Source of the DNA: Alteromonadaceae bacterium
Lineage (GTDB): Bacteria > Pseudomonadota > Gammaproteobacteria > Pseudomonadales > Oleiphilaceae
NCBI GenBank assembly: GCA_013393545.1
Contig: JABXHG010000601.1
Span: 1-9,628, forward strand
Direction of reading: 5' to 3'
DNA: 9,628 nucleotides
Shown here piece after piece: positions 1 to 6,829 of this stretch. Within the stretch, counting starts at the first letter, position 1. The number at the start of each line of letters is the position of its first letter. The notes beneath the pieces were generated by a model. The model searched no databases and had not been told where the DNA came from. It was given only the letters and a program-made list of their open reading frames with translations. The translations under genes were made by a program, and so were the position numbers.

Positions 1-669
1 GTTGTCATCCGATTGAGGGCGCTAGGCGCAATGGCCGGCGGCCGCTGCACGTTCAGGGTGGAGATGACAGAAACCGCCAACATCCTGCACAACGCCACCG
101 AACACAGTCTGGTGCTGATGGACGAAGTGGGCCGGGGCACCAGCACCTTTGACGGCCTGTCCCTGGCCTGGGCCACCGCCGAGCACCTGGCCAAGCACAT
201 TCGCTGCTACACCCTGTTTGCCACCCACTACTTCGAGCTGACCCAACTGGCCGAGGATCTGGAGCATGCGGTAAACGTGCATCTCACCGCCACCGAGCAC
301 GACGATTCCATCGTGTTCCTGCACAACGTGCACGACGGTCCCGCCAGCCAGAGTTACGGTTTACAAGTTGCAAAACTGGCCGGTGTGCCGCAGAACGTGA
401 TTACCCATGCGAAAAGCCAACTGGCACAGCTGGAGGGCGAAGACCGCCCCACCGCCGCCGCGCCAGCTCATGAAGTGCGGGAACCCACGCCGCCAGCCCC
501 ACAAAGCCAGGCAAGCCAGCAAAGCGAAACCATCATGCAGGGCGACATGTTCGCCAGCATGGAACCAAGCGTGGTGGAAGAAAGCCTGCGCAAGCTGGAT
601 CTGGACAACCTGACGCCCCGGGAGGCGCTGAACCGGCTGTACGAGCTAAAAGAAAAACTGGAAGGCTGA
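1..669 (+). CDS. mutS: DNA mismatch repair protein MutS, C-terminal part (5' end outside window)
   Basis: C-terminal 222 codons of MutS, the dimeric ATPase that recognises mismatches and recruits MutL. The frame is open from base 1 to TGA at 667-669. Visible: [12 protein letters not shown] helix; Walker B/family signature [17 protein letters not shown] (bases 106-156; catalytic Asp-Glu codons 121-126); switch [11 protein letters not shown] with His at 226-228; helix-turn-helix dimer region [13 protein letters not shown]; a Pro/Ala/Gln-rich linker; a beta-clamp binding motif QGDMF (538-552); and the tetramerisation helix DNLTPREAL, keeping the Asp and Arg used by E. coli MutS (D835, R840). The Walker A domain lies outside. 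Oddity: before about base 60 the translation ([14 protein letters not shown]) departs from the usual GASDDLAGGRSTFMVEM, with three residues missing and the signature-loop Ser and Met replaced. Identity is very clear; integrity of the left 60 bases is doubtful. Confidence 0.95.
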   Translation, partial: VVIRLRALGAMAGGRCTFRVEMTETANILHNATEHSLVLMDEVGRGTSTFDGLSLAWATAEHLAKHIRCYTLFATHYFELTQLAEDLEHAVNVHLTATEHDDSIVFLHNVHDGPASQSYGLQVAKLAGVPQNVITHAKSQLAQLEGEDRPTAAAPAHEVREPTPPAPQSQASQQSETIMQGDMFASMEPSVVEESLRKLDLDNLTPREALNRLYELKEKLEG

Positions 670-721
670 AAGAAACTGGCAGAAAATTGACCCAGGCAAT
701 AAGGATATAGCGAGCCAAAGC

Positions 722-750
722 TTGCGGCAGTGCGGGCCGCTCCCTACAAT
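722..750 (+). promoter_or_regulatory. candidate sigma70 promoter of fdxA
   Basis: A TTGCGG box (722-727) stands exactly 17 nt before TACAAT (745-750), a 5/6 match to the -10 consensus. Transcription would start near 757, giving a leader of about 75 nt before the fdxA start. The spacer holds an inverted repeat GCGGC-N7-GCCGC (724-728/736-740). The -35 matches only 3/6, so the call rests mainly on the -10 and the ideal spacing. Confidence 0.5.
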
Positions 751-830
751 ATCGCGCACAAAATCAGAACCGGAGCCAAATTACACAAGCTCCTGATGAG
801 ACCGATTACTCCACGACCAGGGATCTGACT

Positions 831-1154
831 ATGGCCTTTATCGTTACTGATAACTGCATCAAGTGCAAATACACCGACTGTGTGGAAGTCTGCCCGGTAG
901 ACTGTCTCTACGAAGGCCCGAACTTTCTGGTAATCGACCCGGACGAGTGCATTGACTGCGCCCTGTGCGAGCCGGAATGCCCCGCCGAAGCGATCTTCTC
1001 GGAAGACGAGCTGCCGGTCGGCCAGGAAGCCTTTGTTGAGATCAACGCCGATCTGGCGGGCAAGTGGCCGAACATCACCGAAAAGAAAGACCCACTGCCA
1101 GACGCCGAAGAGTGGGATGGCAAGCCGGACAAGCTGCAGTATCTGGAGCGCTAA
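831..1154 (+). CDS. fdxA: 7Fe-8S seven-iron ferredoxin FdxA
   Basis: A 107-residue soluble electron carrier with one [3Fe-4S] and one [4Fe-4S] cluster, closely resembling Azotobacter vinelandii ferredoxin I (106 residues after Met removal) over its whole length. Cysteines lie at 9, 12, 17, 21, 25, 40, 43, 46 and 50. By analogy with FdI, C9/C17/C50 hold the 3Fe cluster, C21/C40/C43/C46 hold the 4Fe cluster, and C12 and C25 are free. The second motif [12 protein letters not shown] is intact, and the acidic C-terminal tail [15 protein letters not shown] is typical of this long-tailed subfamily. A good Shine-Dalgarno AGGGA (819-823) lies 7 nt from the ATG. It follows mutS by 161 nt and appears to have its own promoter. 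A mutS-fdxA neighbourhood is known in Pseudomonas, where rpoS follows; here a convergent acyl-CoA synthetase follows instead. Confidence 0.97.
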   Translation: MAFIVTDNCIKCKYTDCVEVCPVDCLYEGPNFLVIDPDECIDCALCEPECPAEAIFSEDELPVGQEAFVEINADLAGKWPNITEKKDPLPDAEEWDGKPDKLQYLER

Positions 1155-1174
1155 AACCCGAGCGCTCCCCCATT

Positions 1175-1202
1175 ACCGCCAGGGCTGCCCGGCTCTGGCG
1201 GT
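1175..1202. terminator. candidate hairpin terminator between convergent fdxA and acyl-CoA synthetase gene
   Basis: Perfect 8-bp stem ACCGCCAG (1175-1182) / CTGGCGGT (1195-1202) with a 12-nt loop, 20 nt after the fdxA stop and 43 nt beyond the stop of the opposing gene. The + strand tail is TTAAAT rather than a real U-tract, and the minus side is also T-poor. It may be a weak bidirectional terminator or simply an RNA-end stabilising hairpin. Confidence 0.5.
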
Positions 1203-1245
1203 TAAATACGGCTCCCCATCATAGCCGCTTTCCATTCCTTCCTGT

Positions 1246-2877
1246 TTACTGCATCTCCTTCGCCTGATTACGCAGCATGAACTTGCGGATTTTGCCCGTG
1301 GATGTCTTCGGCAACCGCGTGAACACCACCTTGCCCGGCACTTTAAAGATCGCCAGGTGCTGCCGGCAGAAGGCAATGATTTCATCCTCCGTGACATCGT
1401 CCGAGTCCGGCTTCAGGGTCACGAAGGCACAGGGAATCTCGCCCCAGCGTTCGTCCGGGCCGGCCACCACCGCCGCTTCCAATACCGCCGGGTGCTTGTA
1501 TAGCGCGTCCTCCACCTCGATGGTGGAAATGTTCTCGCCGCCGGAAATAATGATGTCCTTCAGGCGGTCCCGGATCTCCATATAACCGTCCTTGTGCCAC
1601 ACCGCCAGATCCCCGGTATGGAACCAGCCCCCACGGAAAGCGTCCGCGGTTGCTTCGGGATTCTTCAGGTAGCCCTTCATCACGGTATTGCCGCGCAGGA
1701 AAATCTCACCCAGGGTTTTGCCGTCTTTCGGCACCGGTTTCAGGGTCCGGGGGTCGGCCACCATGGTGCCGGCCAGGGTCTGGTAACGCACACCCTGCCG
1801 GGCTTTCAGCCGGGCCCGCTGGTCCAACGGCAAGCCGTCCCATTCCGGTTTCCAGGCGCACAGGGTCACCAGGCCGTAAACCTCGGTCAGCCCGTAGGCG
1901 TGAGTGACCCGCACACCCATTTCCTCAATGCCCTGAATCAGTTGCGCAGGCGGCGCGGCACCGCCGGTAAGGGCGTTCACTTCATGACGGAGTTCCGCCT
2001 TGGCTTCGGCCGAGGCGTTCAGCAAGGCATTCAAAACAATCGGCGCACCGCACAAATGGGTGACCTGATGAGCGCGAATCAGCTGCAACACCTTTTCCGG
2101 GTCTACCCGGCGCAGGCAAATATGAGTGCCGGCCATGGCGGTGATGGTCCAGGGGAAGCACCAGCCATTGCAGTGAAACATGGGCAGCGTCCACAGATAC
2201 ACCGGGTGCATGCCCATGGACCACGCAGCCTGGTTACCCAGCGCCTGCATGAACGCGCCGCGATGGTGATAAACCACCCCTTTCGGGTTACCCGTGGTGC
2301 CGGACGTGTAGCTCAGGGAGATGGCGTCCCACTCATCCGGGGGAAACGACCACTCGGCCTGCGGATCGCCCTCCAACAGGAAGGTTTCATATTCCAGCTC
2401 GCTAACCGGTTCACCCTCACCGTACTCCGGATCGTCCACCTCGATCAGCAGCGGCTTTTGCTCGAGACGCGCCACGGCTTCGCGAATCACCGCACCGTAT
2501 TCCCTGTCGGCAATCACCACCCCGGTTTCACTGTGTTCCAGCATGTAGGCAATGGCTGCGGCATCCTGGCGCACATTCAGGGAGTTCAACACCGCGCCGG
2601 CCATGGGCACGCCAAAATGGCATTCAATCATGGCCGGAATATTGGGCAGCATCACCGCCACCGTGTCGCCCCGGCCAATGCCCCGCCCGGCCAGAGCCGA
2701 GGCAAGGCGGCGGCAACGTTCGCCGGTTTCGCGCCAGGTGTAACGAACCGCGCCGTGAATAATCGAGAGATGCTCGGGATAAACGCTAGCGGTGCGCTCG
2801 AGAAAATCGACCGGCGACTGCACGGCGTAATTCGCCTGGCACGGCTCAAGCCCCTGATCGTAAATGGATGTCCCCAT
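1246..2877 (-). CDS. AMP-forming acyl-CoA synthetase (ANL superfamily)
   Basis: A 543-residue cytoplasmic enzyme that activates a carboxylic acid to an acyl-adenylate and then to the CoA thioester. All ANL motifs are intact: P-loop-like YTSGTTGNPKG (190-200), LPMFHCNGWCFPW (231-243), YGLTE (328-332), GWFHTGD (417-423), hinge/A8 region YMEIRDRLKDIIISGGENIS (432-451) and PKTSTGK (523-529) with catalytic Lys529. No signal peptide or membrane segment is seen. Length is normal for the family. The FHCNGWCFPW block and overall pattern resemble the short/medium-chain acyl-CoA synthetase group (AlkK-, DmdB- and plant AAE-like) more than canonical FadD. The exact substrate (medium-chain fatty acid, methylmercaptopropionate, branched or aromatic acid) cannot be read from sequence. 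The start ATG (2875-2877) follows AGAAGG 4 nt upstream. It is divergent from the adjoining two-component genes, which are the obvious candidate regulators (inference). Confidence 0.93.
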   Translation of the reverse strand: MGTSIYDQGLEPCQANYAVQSPVDFLERTASVYPEHLSIIHGAVRYTWRETGERCRRLASALAGRGIGRGDTVAVMLPNIPAMIECHFGVPMAGAVLNSLNVRQDAAAIAYMLEHSETGVVIADREYGAVIREAVARLEQKPLLIEVDDPEYGEGEPVSELEYETFLLEGDPQAEWSFPPDEWDAISLSYTSGTTGNPKGVVYHHRGAFMQALGNQAAWSMGMHPVYLWTLPMFHCNGWCFPWTITAMAGTHICLRRVDPEKVLQLIRAHQVTHLCGAPIVLNALLNASAEAKAELRHEVNALTGGAAPPAQLIQGIEEMGVRVTHAYGLTEVYGLVTLCAWKPEWDGLPLDQRARLKARQGVRYQTLAGTMVADPRTLKPVPKDGKTLGEIFLRGNTVMKGYLKNPEATADAFRGGWFHTGDLAVWHKDGYMEIRDRLKDIIISGGENISTIEVEDALYKHPAVLEAAVVAGPDERWGEIPCAFVTLKPDSDDVTEDEIIAFCRQHLAIFKVPGKVVFTRLPKTSTGKIRKFMLRNQAKEMQ

Positions 2878-2930
2878 GGAACCTTCTGACCGCCTCGCTG
2901 TATGATGATGCCTTCAAACTATCTCGCGCT

Positions 2931-2960
2931 TCGAACAGGCGCCGCCTAAACAGGTATACT
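2931..2960 (+). promoter_or_regulatory. candidate promoter of the histidine kinase/response regulator operon
   Basis: TATACT (2955-2960), a 5/6 match to the -10 box, lies 18 nt downstream of a weak TCGAAC (2931-2936) -35. The -10 is embedded in a short dyad ACAG-N5-CTGT (2950-2962). This sits in the 160-bp region between the divergent synthetase and kinase genes. I found no equally good promoter on the minus strand for the synthetase. Confidence 0.35.
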
Positions 2961-3037
2961 GTCGCCACGCAAAACCGAAGCGCCGGAACCATACCATAAA
3001 ACCGGTCGAAATCTTACGCTGCACCGCCGGGGCCCGC

Positions 3038-4558
3038 ATGAGCAAAGCCGACCAGCCAACCGCCTTTCCGCTGTTAGCCAACGATCCCCAGCCAACACTG
3101 GTTCTGGACCAGCGCGGCCAGATTATTGCGTCCACCCGGTCGGTTCAGCTATTAATGGCAGACGCCGGTTTGAGCACCCCCGAAGCCATGCTGCCGGTTA
3201 ACACCGTGCACCTGATTCGCGCAGCCCTCACCCAGAACCGGGCCATCGAGAACGTGGAGTCCCGGTTTGCCGACCTCAACTGCATCTGGAACTTCATTCC
3301 CGATGCCGACAACCAGCAGGTCATCGCCCGTGGCCGGGAAGCCACCCGGGAGATTCGCCTGCGCGAACAGGCCCAGCGCTCCAACCGCCTGTACCGGCTA
3401 ATTACCGAGAACACCACCGATCTGATTTCCCGCCACGCCCCGGACGGCCGGTTTATCGATGCCACGCCGGCGTCCTGGCAGTTGTTGGGCTATCGCCCGG
3501 AAGCGCTTCGCGGCAAGACTCTGGAAGAAGTCTTTAATAGTGAGCAGGCGGCCAGGAAACTGGCCGAGGCGCAGGAAAAACTGCGGGAAGAAGGCTACGC
3601 CACCCTTACCCTGAACATCACTCACAGTGACGGCAAGGTCCGCTACCTGGAAATCTCCAGCCGGGCCATCCGGGAAACCTACACAGGCGCGGTGGTGGAA
3701 GTGATCAGCGTGTCCCGCGACATCACCTCCCGGGTGGAATCAGAAGAGAAAAACCGCCTGCTGGCCGATGAGCTGGCCCACACCACGCGCCTGGCGACGC
3801 TCGGCGAACTGGCCTCCAGCGTTGCCCACGAGATGAACCAGCCGCTGGCCTCCATTGTCAACTTTGCCAGCGCCAGCCAGCGTTTCTTACAAGGCGCGCA
3901 GCACCAGCCCGCCCGCCTGGCCAAGGTGGAAGACGGGCTGGAGAAAATCGTCCACCATGCCAACCGCGCCTCCGAGGTGATCAAGCGCCTGCGGGCCTTT
4001 CTTCGCAAAGGCCAGAAACGCACCGCACCCATCGCCGTAAACGAAGTGGCCGCCAACGTGGCGCGCCTGGTGCAATGGGAAGCCGAGAAAAAGCGCGTGC
4101 GCATTGTCGAGAGCCTGACCGACAGCCAGCCGATTATCACCGCCGATCCGGTGTTGCTGGAGCAGGTACTGATCAACCTGATCCGCAACGCCATCGACGC
4201 CAGTGTTGAAGCCCGCCAGAATGGCAGCAAGATTCAGGCGGAGCTGGCCAACGTAGTGATAGAAACCCGGGTCAACGACAAGGGCGAAGTGCTGCTGGAA
4301 GTGACCGACGAAGGCGAAGGGCTGAGCGAAGAAGCCATCCGGCAGATATTCCAGCCCTTCTACACCAGCAAGCCCCAGGGCCTGGGGCTTGGATTGTCCA
4401 TGAGCCGCTCTATAATCGAGGATTTTGGCGGCTTTCTGGATGCCACACCGGCCAGCACCGGTGGCCTGACACTGACTTGCCGCTTCCCGGCAACCGCCCA
4501 GCGCAATACGCCGGTCACCAAGGAGAACTCGGATGGAGAGCCTAATGGAGAATTCTGA
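3038..4558 (+). CDS. soluble PAS-PAS sensor histidine kinase (FixL-like architecture)
   Basis: A 506-residue sensor kinase without a predicted transmembrane segment, so it should sense a cytoplasmic signal. Order: a degenerate PAS-like domain (about 10-100), a linker helix rich in Arg/Glu (100-118), a second PAS domain (about 118-232, ending in the usual SVSRDIT), then HisKA with H-box SSVAHEMNQPLASIVNF (phospho-His264), N-box INLIRNAIDAS (379-389), G1 VTDEGEGLS (422-430), F-box QPFYTSKPQ and G2 GLGLGLS (439-454). This is the HPK4/FixL-type kinase class. By eye, the position matching the FixL heme histidine in the second PAS reads SEQAAR, so heme oxygen sensing looks unlikely. The start has only a weak GGGG (3029-3032), and no better in-frame start lies nearby. 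Its stop overlaps the next start (TGATG), showing an operon with the response regulator gene. The signal is unknown; neighbouring acyl-CoA synthetase suggests carbon-source sensing (inference). Confidence 0.93.
   Translation: MSKADQPTAFPLLANDPQPTLVLDQRGQIIASTRSVQLLMADAGLSTPEAMLPVNTVHLIRAALTQNRAIENVESRFADLNCIWNFIPDADNQQVIARGREATREIRLREQAQRSNRLYRLITENTTDLISRHAPDGRFIDATPASWQLLGYRPEALRGKTLEEVFNSEQAARKLAEAQEKLREEGYATLTLNITHSDGKVRYLEISSRAIRETYTGAVVEVISVSRDITSRVESEEKNRLLADELAHTTRLATLGELASSVAHEMNQPLASIVNFASASQRFLQGAQHQPARLAKVEDGLEKIVHHANRASEVIKRLRAFLRKGQKRTAPIAVNEVAANVARLVQWEAEKKRVRIVESLTDSQPIITADPVLLEQVLINLIRNAIDASVEARQNGSKIQAELANVVIETRVNDKGEVLLEVTDEGEGLSEEAIRQIFQPFYTSKPQGLGLGLSMSRSIIEDFGGFLDATPASTGGLTLTCRFPATAQRNTPVTKENSDGEPNGEF
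4369..4391. repeat. 23-bp palindrome inside the histidine kinase gene
   Basis: Arms CAAGCCCCAGG (4369-4379) and CCTGGGGCTTG (4381-4391) are perfect inverted copies around a single G at 4380. It lies over the codons for the conserved SKPQGLGL ATP-lid motif, so part of the symmetry comes from codon choice. In RNA it could form a GC-rich hairpin of about 8-10 bp. Confidence 0.85.
4547..4550 (+). promoter_or_regulatory. ribosome binding site of the response regulator gene
   Basis: GGAG lies 7 nt before the ATG at 4558, inside the last codons of the kinase gene. Together with the TGATG stop/start overlap it indicates translational coupling of kinase and regulator. Confidence 0.7.
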
Positions 4559-5214
4559 TGACTGATGCAGCCAACAGCCCGCAAGCCACCGTGTGCGTGG
4601 TCGATGACGATGCCGGCATGCTGGAATCCACCCAGTGGCTGCTGGAATCCGTGGGCCTGACCGTTCAGGCCTACAGCGACGGCCGCCGCTTTCTGGACAC
4701 AGTAAACGACGCCAACGTCGGCTGCGTGGTGCTGGATGTGCGCATGCCCGGGCTGGGCGGGCTGAACGTGCAGGAAGAGATGCAGAAGCGGGATCTGAAC
4801 ATCCCCATCATTTTTGTTTCCGGCCACGCCGATGTACCCATTGTGGTGCGGGCATTCAAATCCGGCGCCTTTGATTTCATTGAAAAGCCCTTCAACCAGC
4901 AACTGCTGCTGGACAGCGTTCAGCAGGCCCTGCAGGAACACCAGAACGGCCGCCAGCACGCCGCCGATGCCAGCACGGAAAAACGCCTCGCCAGCATGAC
5001 CCGCCGCGAGCGGGACGTTTTCCTGCCCCTGGCCCAGGGCTATACCAGCCGCGAAATTGCCGATCAGCTGGGGGTGAGCGTAAAAACCATTGATCTGTAC
5101 CGGGCCCGTGTCATGAAACGCCTGGGTGCCGACCGCCTGCCGGACGTAACCGGGCTGGCCATAGCCGCTGGGTTGCTGGACCCCTTGCGGTTGAGGAAAC
5201 ATCAGCCGTTGTAA
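4558..5214 (+). CDS. FixJ-family response regulator (REC + LuxR-type HTH)
   Basis: A 218-residue DNA-binding response regulator, cognate partner of the upstream kinase. Receiver domain at about 9-125: acidic pocket VVDDD (14-18), phospho-acceptor Asp60 in VVLDVRMPG, switch Ser88 in FVSGHADVP and Lys110 in FIEKPF. The SGHADVP and DFIEKPF blocks are characteristic of the FixJ/NarL-like single-spanning regulators such as FixJ, TodT and StyR. A Gln/His-rich linker (125-140) leads to the C-terminal GerE/LuxR helix-turn-helix (about 143-208), with TRRERDVFLPLAQGYTSREIA and the recognition helix region VSVKTIDLYRARVMKRL. The start at 4558 overlaps the kinase stop and is preceded by GGAG. The last 13 bp overlap the end of the convergent MocR-type gene. 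Target promoters cannot be read from this sequence; the divergent acyl-CoA synthetase gene is the nearest candidate. Confidence 0.95.
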   Translation: MTDAANSPQATVCVVDDDAGMLESTQWLLESVGLTVQAYSDGRRFLDTVNDANVGCVVLDVRMPGLGGLNVQEEMQKRDLNIPIIFVSGHADVPIVVRAFKSGAFDFIEKPFNQQLLLDSVQQALQEHQNGRQHAADASTEKRLASMTRRERDVFLPLAQGYTSREIADQLGVSVKTIDLYRARVMKRLGADRLPDVTGLAIAAGLLDPLRLRKHQPL

Positions 5215-6617
5215 TGACTGACCTCATGGGCCAGAGCTCCCAGACGGATGACCGCTTTTTCAATCCGCTCCGTCCAGGGGTTTGCGCCATTCAGCCGCAA
5301 GCAGTTCTCGAACTTGTTGGTGGTGGAGAACATGAGGCCCGGCGCCACATTGATCTGTTCCAGCCGGGCGCGGCGGTAAACTTCGGTGCCGGATACGCCG
5401 TCAGGTAACTGAACCCAGAGCACAAAGCCGCCCTGAGGCCGGCTGACGGCAGTGCCCTCCGGAAAAGAGCGGGCCACCGCAGAACGCAGCCGCTCGATGC
5501 CTTCCCGATAATGCTGCCGTGCATGGCGAAGATAGCGGTCGTACCCACCCTGTTCCAGAAAGTGTGCCACAGCCAGCTGCGGAATGGTGGAGGTAGCCAG
5601 ATTCACAAAATACTTGTGCTGCCGGGCACTGGCCATGTGCCGCCCCGGAATCATCCAGCCCAGCCGAAGGCCCGGTGAAACCGTCTTTGAGAACGAACTG
5701 CAATAAATGACATTATCCGAACGATCGAAGGCTTTGGCTGGGCGGGGACGCTCACCGGAGTGATAGAGATCTCCGTAGATATCATCCTCAATCAGCGGCA
5801 CATTGGCAGCCGCCAGCATGGAGATCAACTGCTGCTTGCGCTCGTCACTCATCCTGGCGCCCATCGGATTGCTGTGGTTGGGCACCACCACACAGGCCTT
5901 CAGCGGCCACTGTTCCAGAGCCAGCTGCAACCCCTCCAGACTCATCCCCTCAGACGGGTGGGTGGGAATTTCGATAACGCGCAACCCCACCACTTCAAGT
6001 GCCTGCAGGATGCCCGGAAAAGAAGGCGACTCCACCGCAACAATATCGCCAGCCTGCGTGACCGCCCGCAAAGCCAAAATAATGGCTTCCTGGGCACCAT
6101 TCGTGGCGAGCACATCATCCGGAGACACCGGCACGCCCAGAGTTGCCATGCGTTGGGCAATCTGCCGCCGAAAACTCTCCTTGCCGGGAAACGCATAGTC
6201 CAGCGTCTCCAGGCCATGCCGTGCAGCCCAGATGGTGCTTTGCTGAATTTGCCGTACCGGCAGGTAGTCCGGGTGAGGAATAGCGGTGGCAAGCGGAACC
6301 ATGCGTTTCTGTTCATCCGCACACAAATCCAGCGTCATTTCACGGGCCGACACCGGTAACGGACGGGTGCGCTGGTCCGGCATGCTCGGCTCGGGCACAT
6401 CCCGGGGCGGAAGACGAACAAAATAGCCGCTGCGTTCGCGGGCCTGAAGAAATCCACGGGCTTCAAGCGTCTGATGTGCCTGCAGCACAGTGGAAATGCT
6501 GACACCAAACTGACGACTCAGCACCCGAACGCCCGGCAAACGGTCTCCCTGGCGGTATACCCCATCCCGAATCAGTGCTTGCAACTGTTCAGCCACCTGA
6601 CTGTAAAGAGCTCCCAT
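5202..6617 (-). CDS. MocR/PdxR-type transcriptional regulator (GntR wHTH fused to type I aminotransferase fold)
   Basis: A 471-residue PLP-binding regulator. The N-terminal GntR winged helix (about 3-69) shows LYSQVAEQLQALIRDG, GDRLPGVRVLSRQFGVS and recognition/wing VLQAHQTLEARGFLQARERSGYFV. A Pro-rich linker (70-105) connects to a fold-type I aminotransferase domain (about 110-465). That domain has NHSNPMG (247-253), EDDIYGDL (277-284), PLP-lysine Lys311 in SSFSKTVSPGLRLGW, and Arg441 in LRLNGA, which in relatives binds a carboxylate. All PLP-contact motifs look intact, so ligand sensing by an amino acid/PLP adduct is expected. The start is secure: AGGAGG (complement of 6623-6628) lies 5 nt from the ATG. 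Members usually repress themselves and control a divergent operon; here that is the small HTH-like gene and phzF (inference). The 3' end overlaps the convergent response regulator gene by 13 bp. Confidence 0.94.
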   Translation of the reverse strand: MGALYSQVAEQLQALIRDGVYRQGDRLPGVRVLSRQFGVSISTVLQAHQTLEARGFLQARERSGYFVRLPPRDVPEPSMPDQRTRPLPVSAREMTLDLCADEQKRMVPLATAIPHPDYLPVRQIQQSTIWAARHGLETLDYAFPGKESFRRQIAQRMATLGVPVSPDDVLATNGAQEAIILALRAVTQAGDIVAVESPSFPGILQALEVVGLRVIEIPTHPSEGMSLEGLQLALEQWPLKACVVVPNHSNPMGARMSDERKQQLISMLAAANVPLIEDDIYGDLYHSGERPRPAKAFDRSDNVIYCSSFSKTVSPGLRLGWMIPGRHMASARQHKYFVNLATSTIPQLAVAHFLEQGGYDRYLRHARQHYREGIERLRSAVARSFPEGTAVSRPQGGFVLWVQLPDGVSGTEVYRRARLEQINVAPGLMFSTTNKFENCLRLNGANPWTERIEKAVIRLGALAHEVSHYNG

Positions 6618-6726
6618 TTACGCCTCCTGCCTGAGCCTCAACCGCACACCCATCTCTGATTGAACCAGAACTGCCGCTGTAACGGGCAGTACAGATCGGC
6701 CATTTTCTGTGCAGAACAGATGATCA

Positions 6727-6756
6727 CTGGCAGCAACTGTACCGGTTCAATATGAA
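6727..6756 (+). promoter_or_regulatory. candidate promoter for the small HTH-like gene/phzF unit
   Basis: CTGGCA (6727-6732, 4/6 to the -35 box) and TATGAA (6751-6756, 4/6 to the -10 box) with an 18-nt spacer. The spacer contains the CTGTACCGGTTCAA repeat, so a bound MocR-type regulator could block or reshape it. A modest match. Confidence 0.3.
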
Positions 6757-6816
6757 CTTATCTGAATCTGTTATGAAAGTCTGGCCCTGCAGACAATGGA
6801 AGCCGGATCAGAGAAG

Positions 6817-6822
6817 AAGGAG
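6817..6822 (+). promoter_or_regulatory. ribosome binding site that fixes the start of the small HTH-like gene
   Basis: AAGGAG lies 7 nt before ATG 6830. An in-frame ATG-less extension up to 6752 has no comparable site, so 6830 is chosen as the start. Confidence 0.65.
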
Positions 6823-6829
6823 TTTCACC

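Larger units (their letters stand above)
6618..6829. promoter_or_regulatory. divergent regulatory region between the MocR-type gene and the small-HTH/phzF genes
   Basis: These 212 bp without a gene hold two inverted pairs: ATTGAACC (6659-6666) with GGTTCAAT (6744-6751), and inside it GTACAG (6689-6694) with CTGTAC (6737-6742). The right-hand pair is nearly fused as CTGTACCGGTTCAAT, the kind of half-site arrangement expected of MocR operators. The right cluster overlaps the candidate + strand promoter. Operator function is inferred from symmetry and position only. Confidence 0.45.

Noticed and set aside
687..711. TTGACC (687-692) with TATAGC (706-711) as an fdxA promoter
   Set aside because: The -35 match is good, but the spacer is only 13 nt, too short for sigma70. 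The 722/745 pair with 17 nt fits better.
1594..2889. 431-codon open frame on the + strand
   Set aside because: It lies antisense to the acyl-CoA synthetase, whose motifs are complete. The His/Gly/Gln-rich translation has no domain pattern and is the usual mirror of GC-rich codons.
4360..5202. 280-codon open frame on the minus strand
   Set aside because: Antisense to the kinase end and to the whole response regulator gene; the translation is rich in Gln/His/Gly with no recognisable motif.
5760..6359. 199-codon open frame on the + strand
   Set aside because: Antisense to the MocR-type gene, whose PLP motifs are intact; composition is typical of a shadow frame.
6752..6829. 26-codon N-terminal extension of the small HTH-like gene
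   Set aside because: It would start inside the candidate -10 box and operator repeat with no ribosome site, whereas ATG 6830 has AAGGAG at 7 nt.
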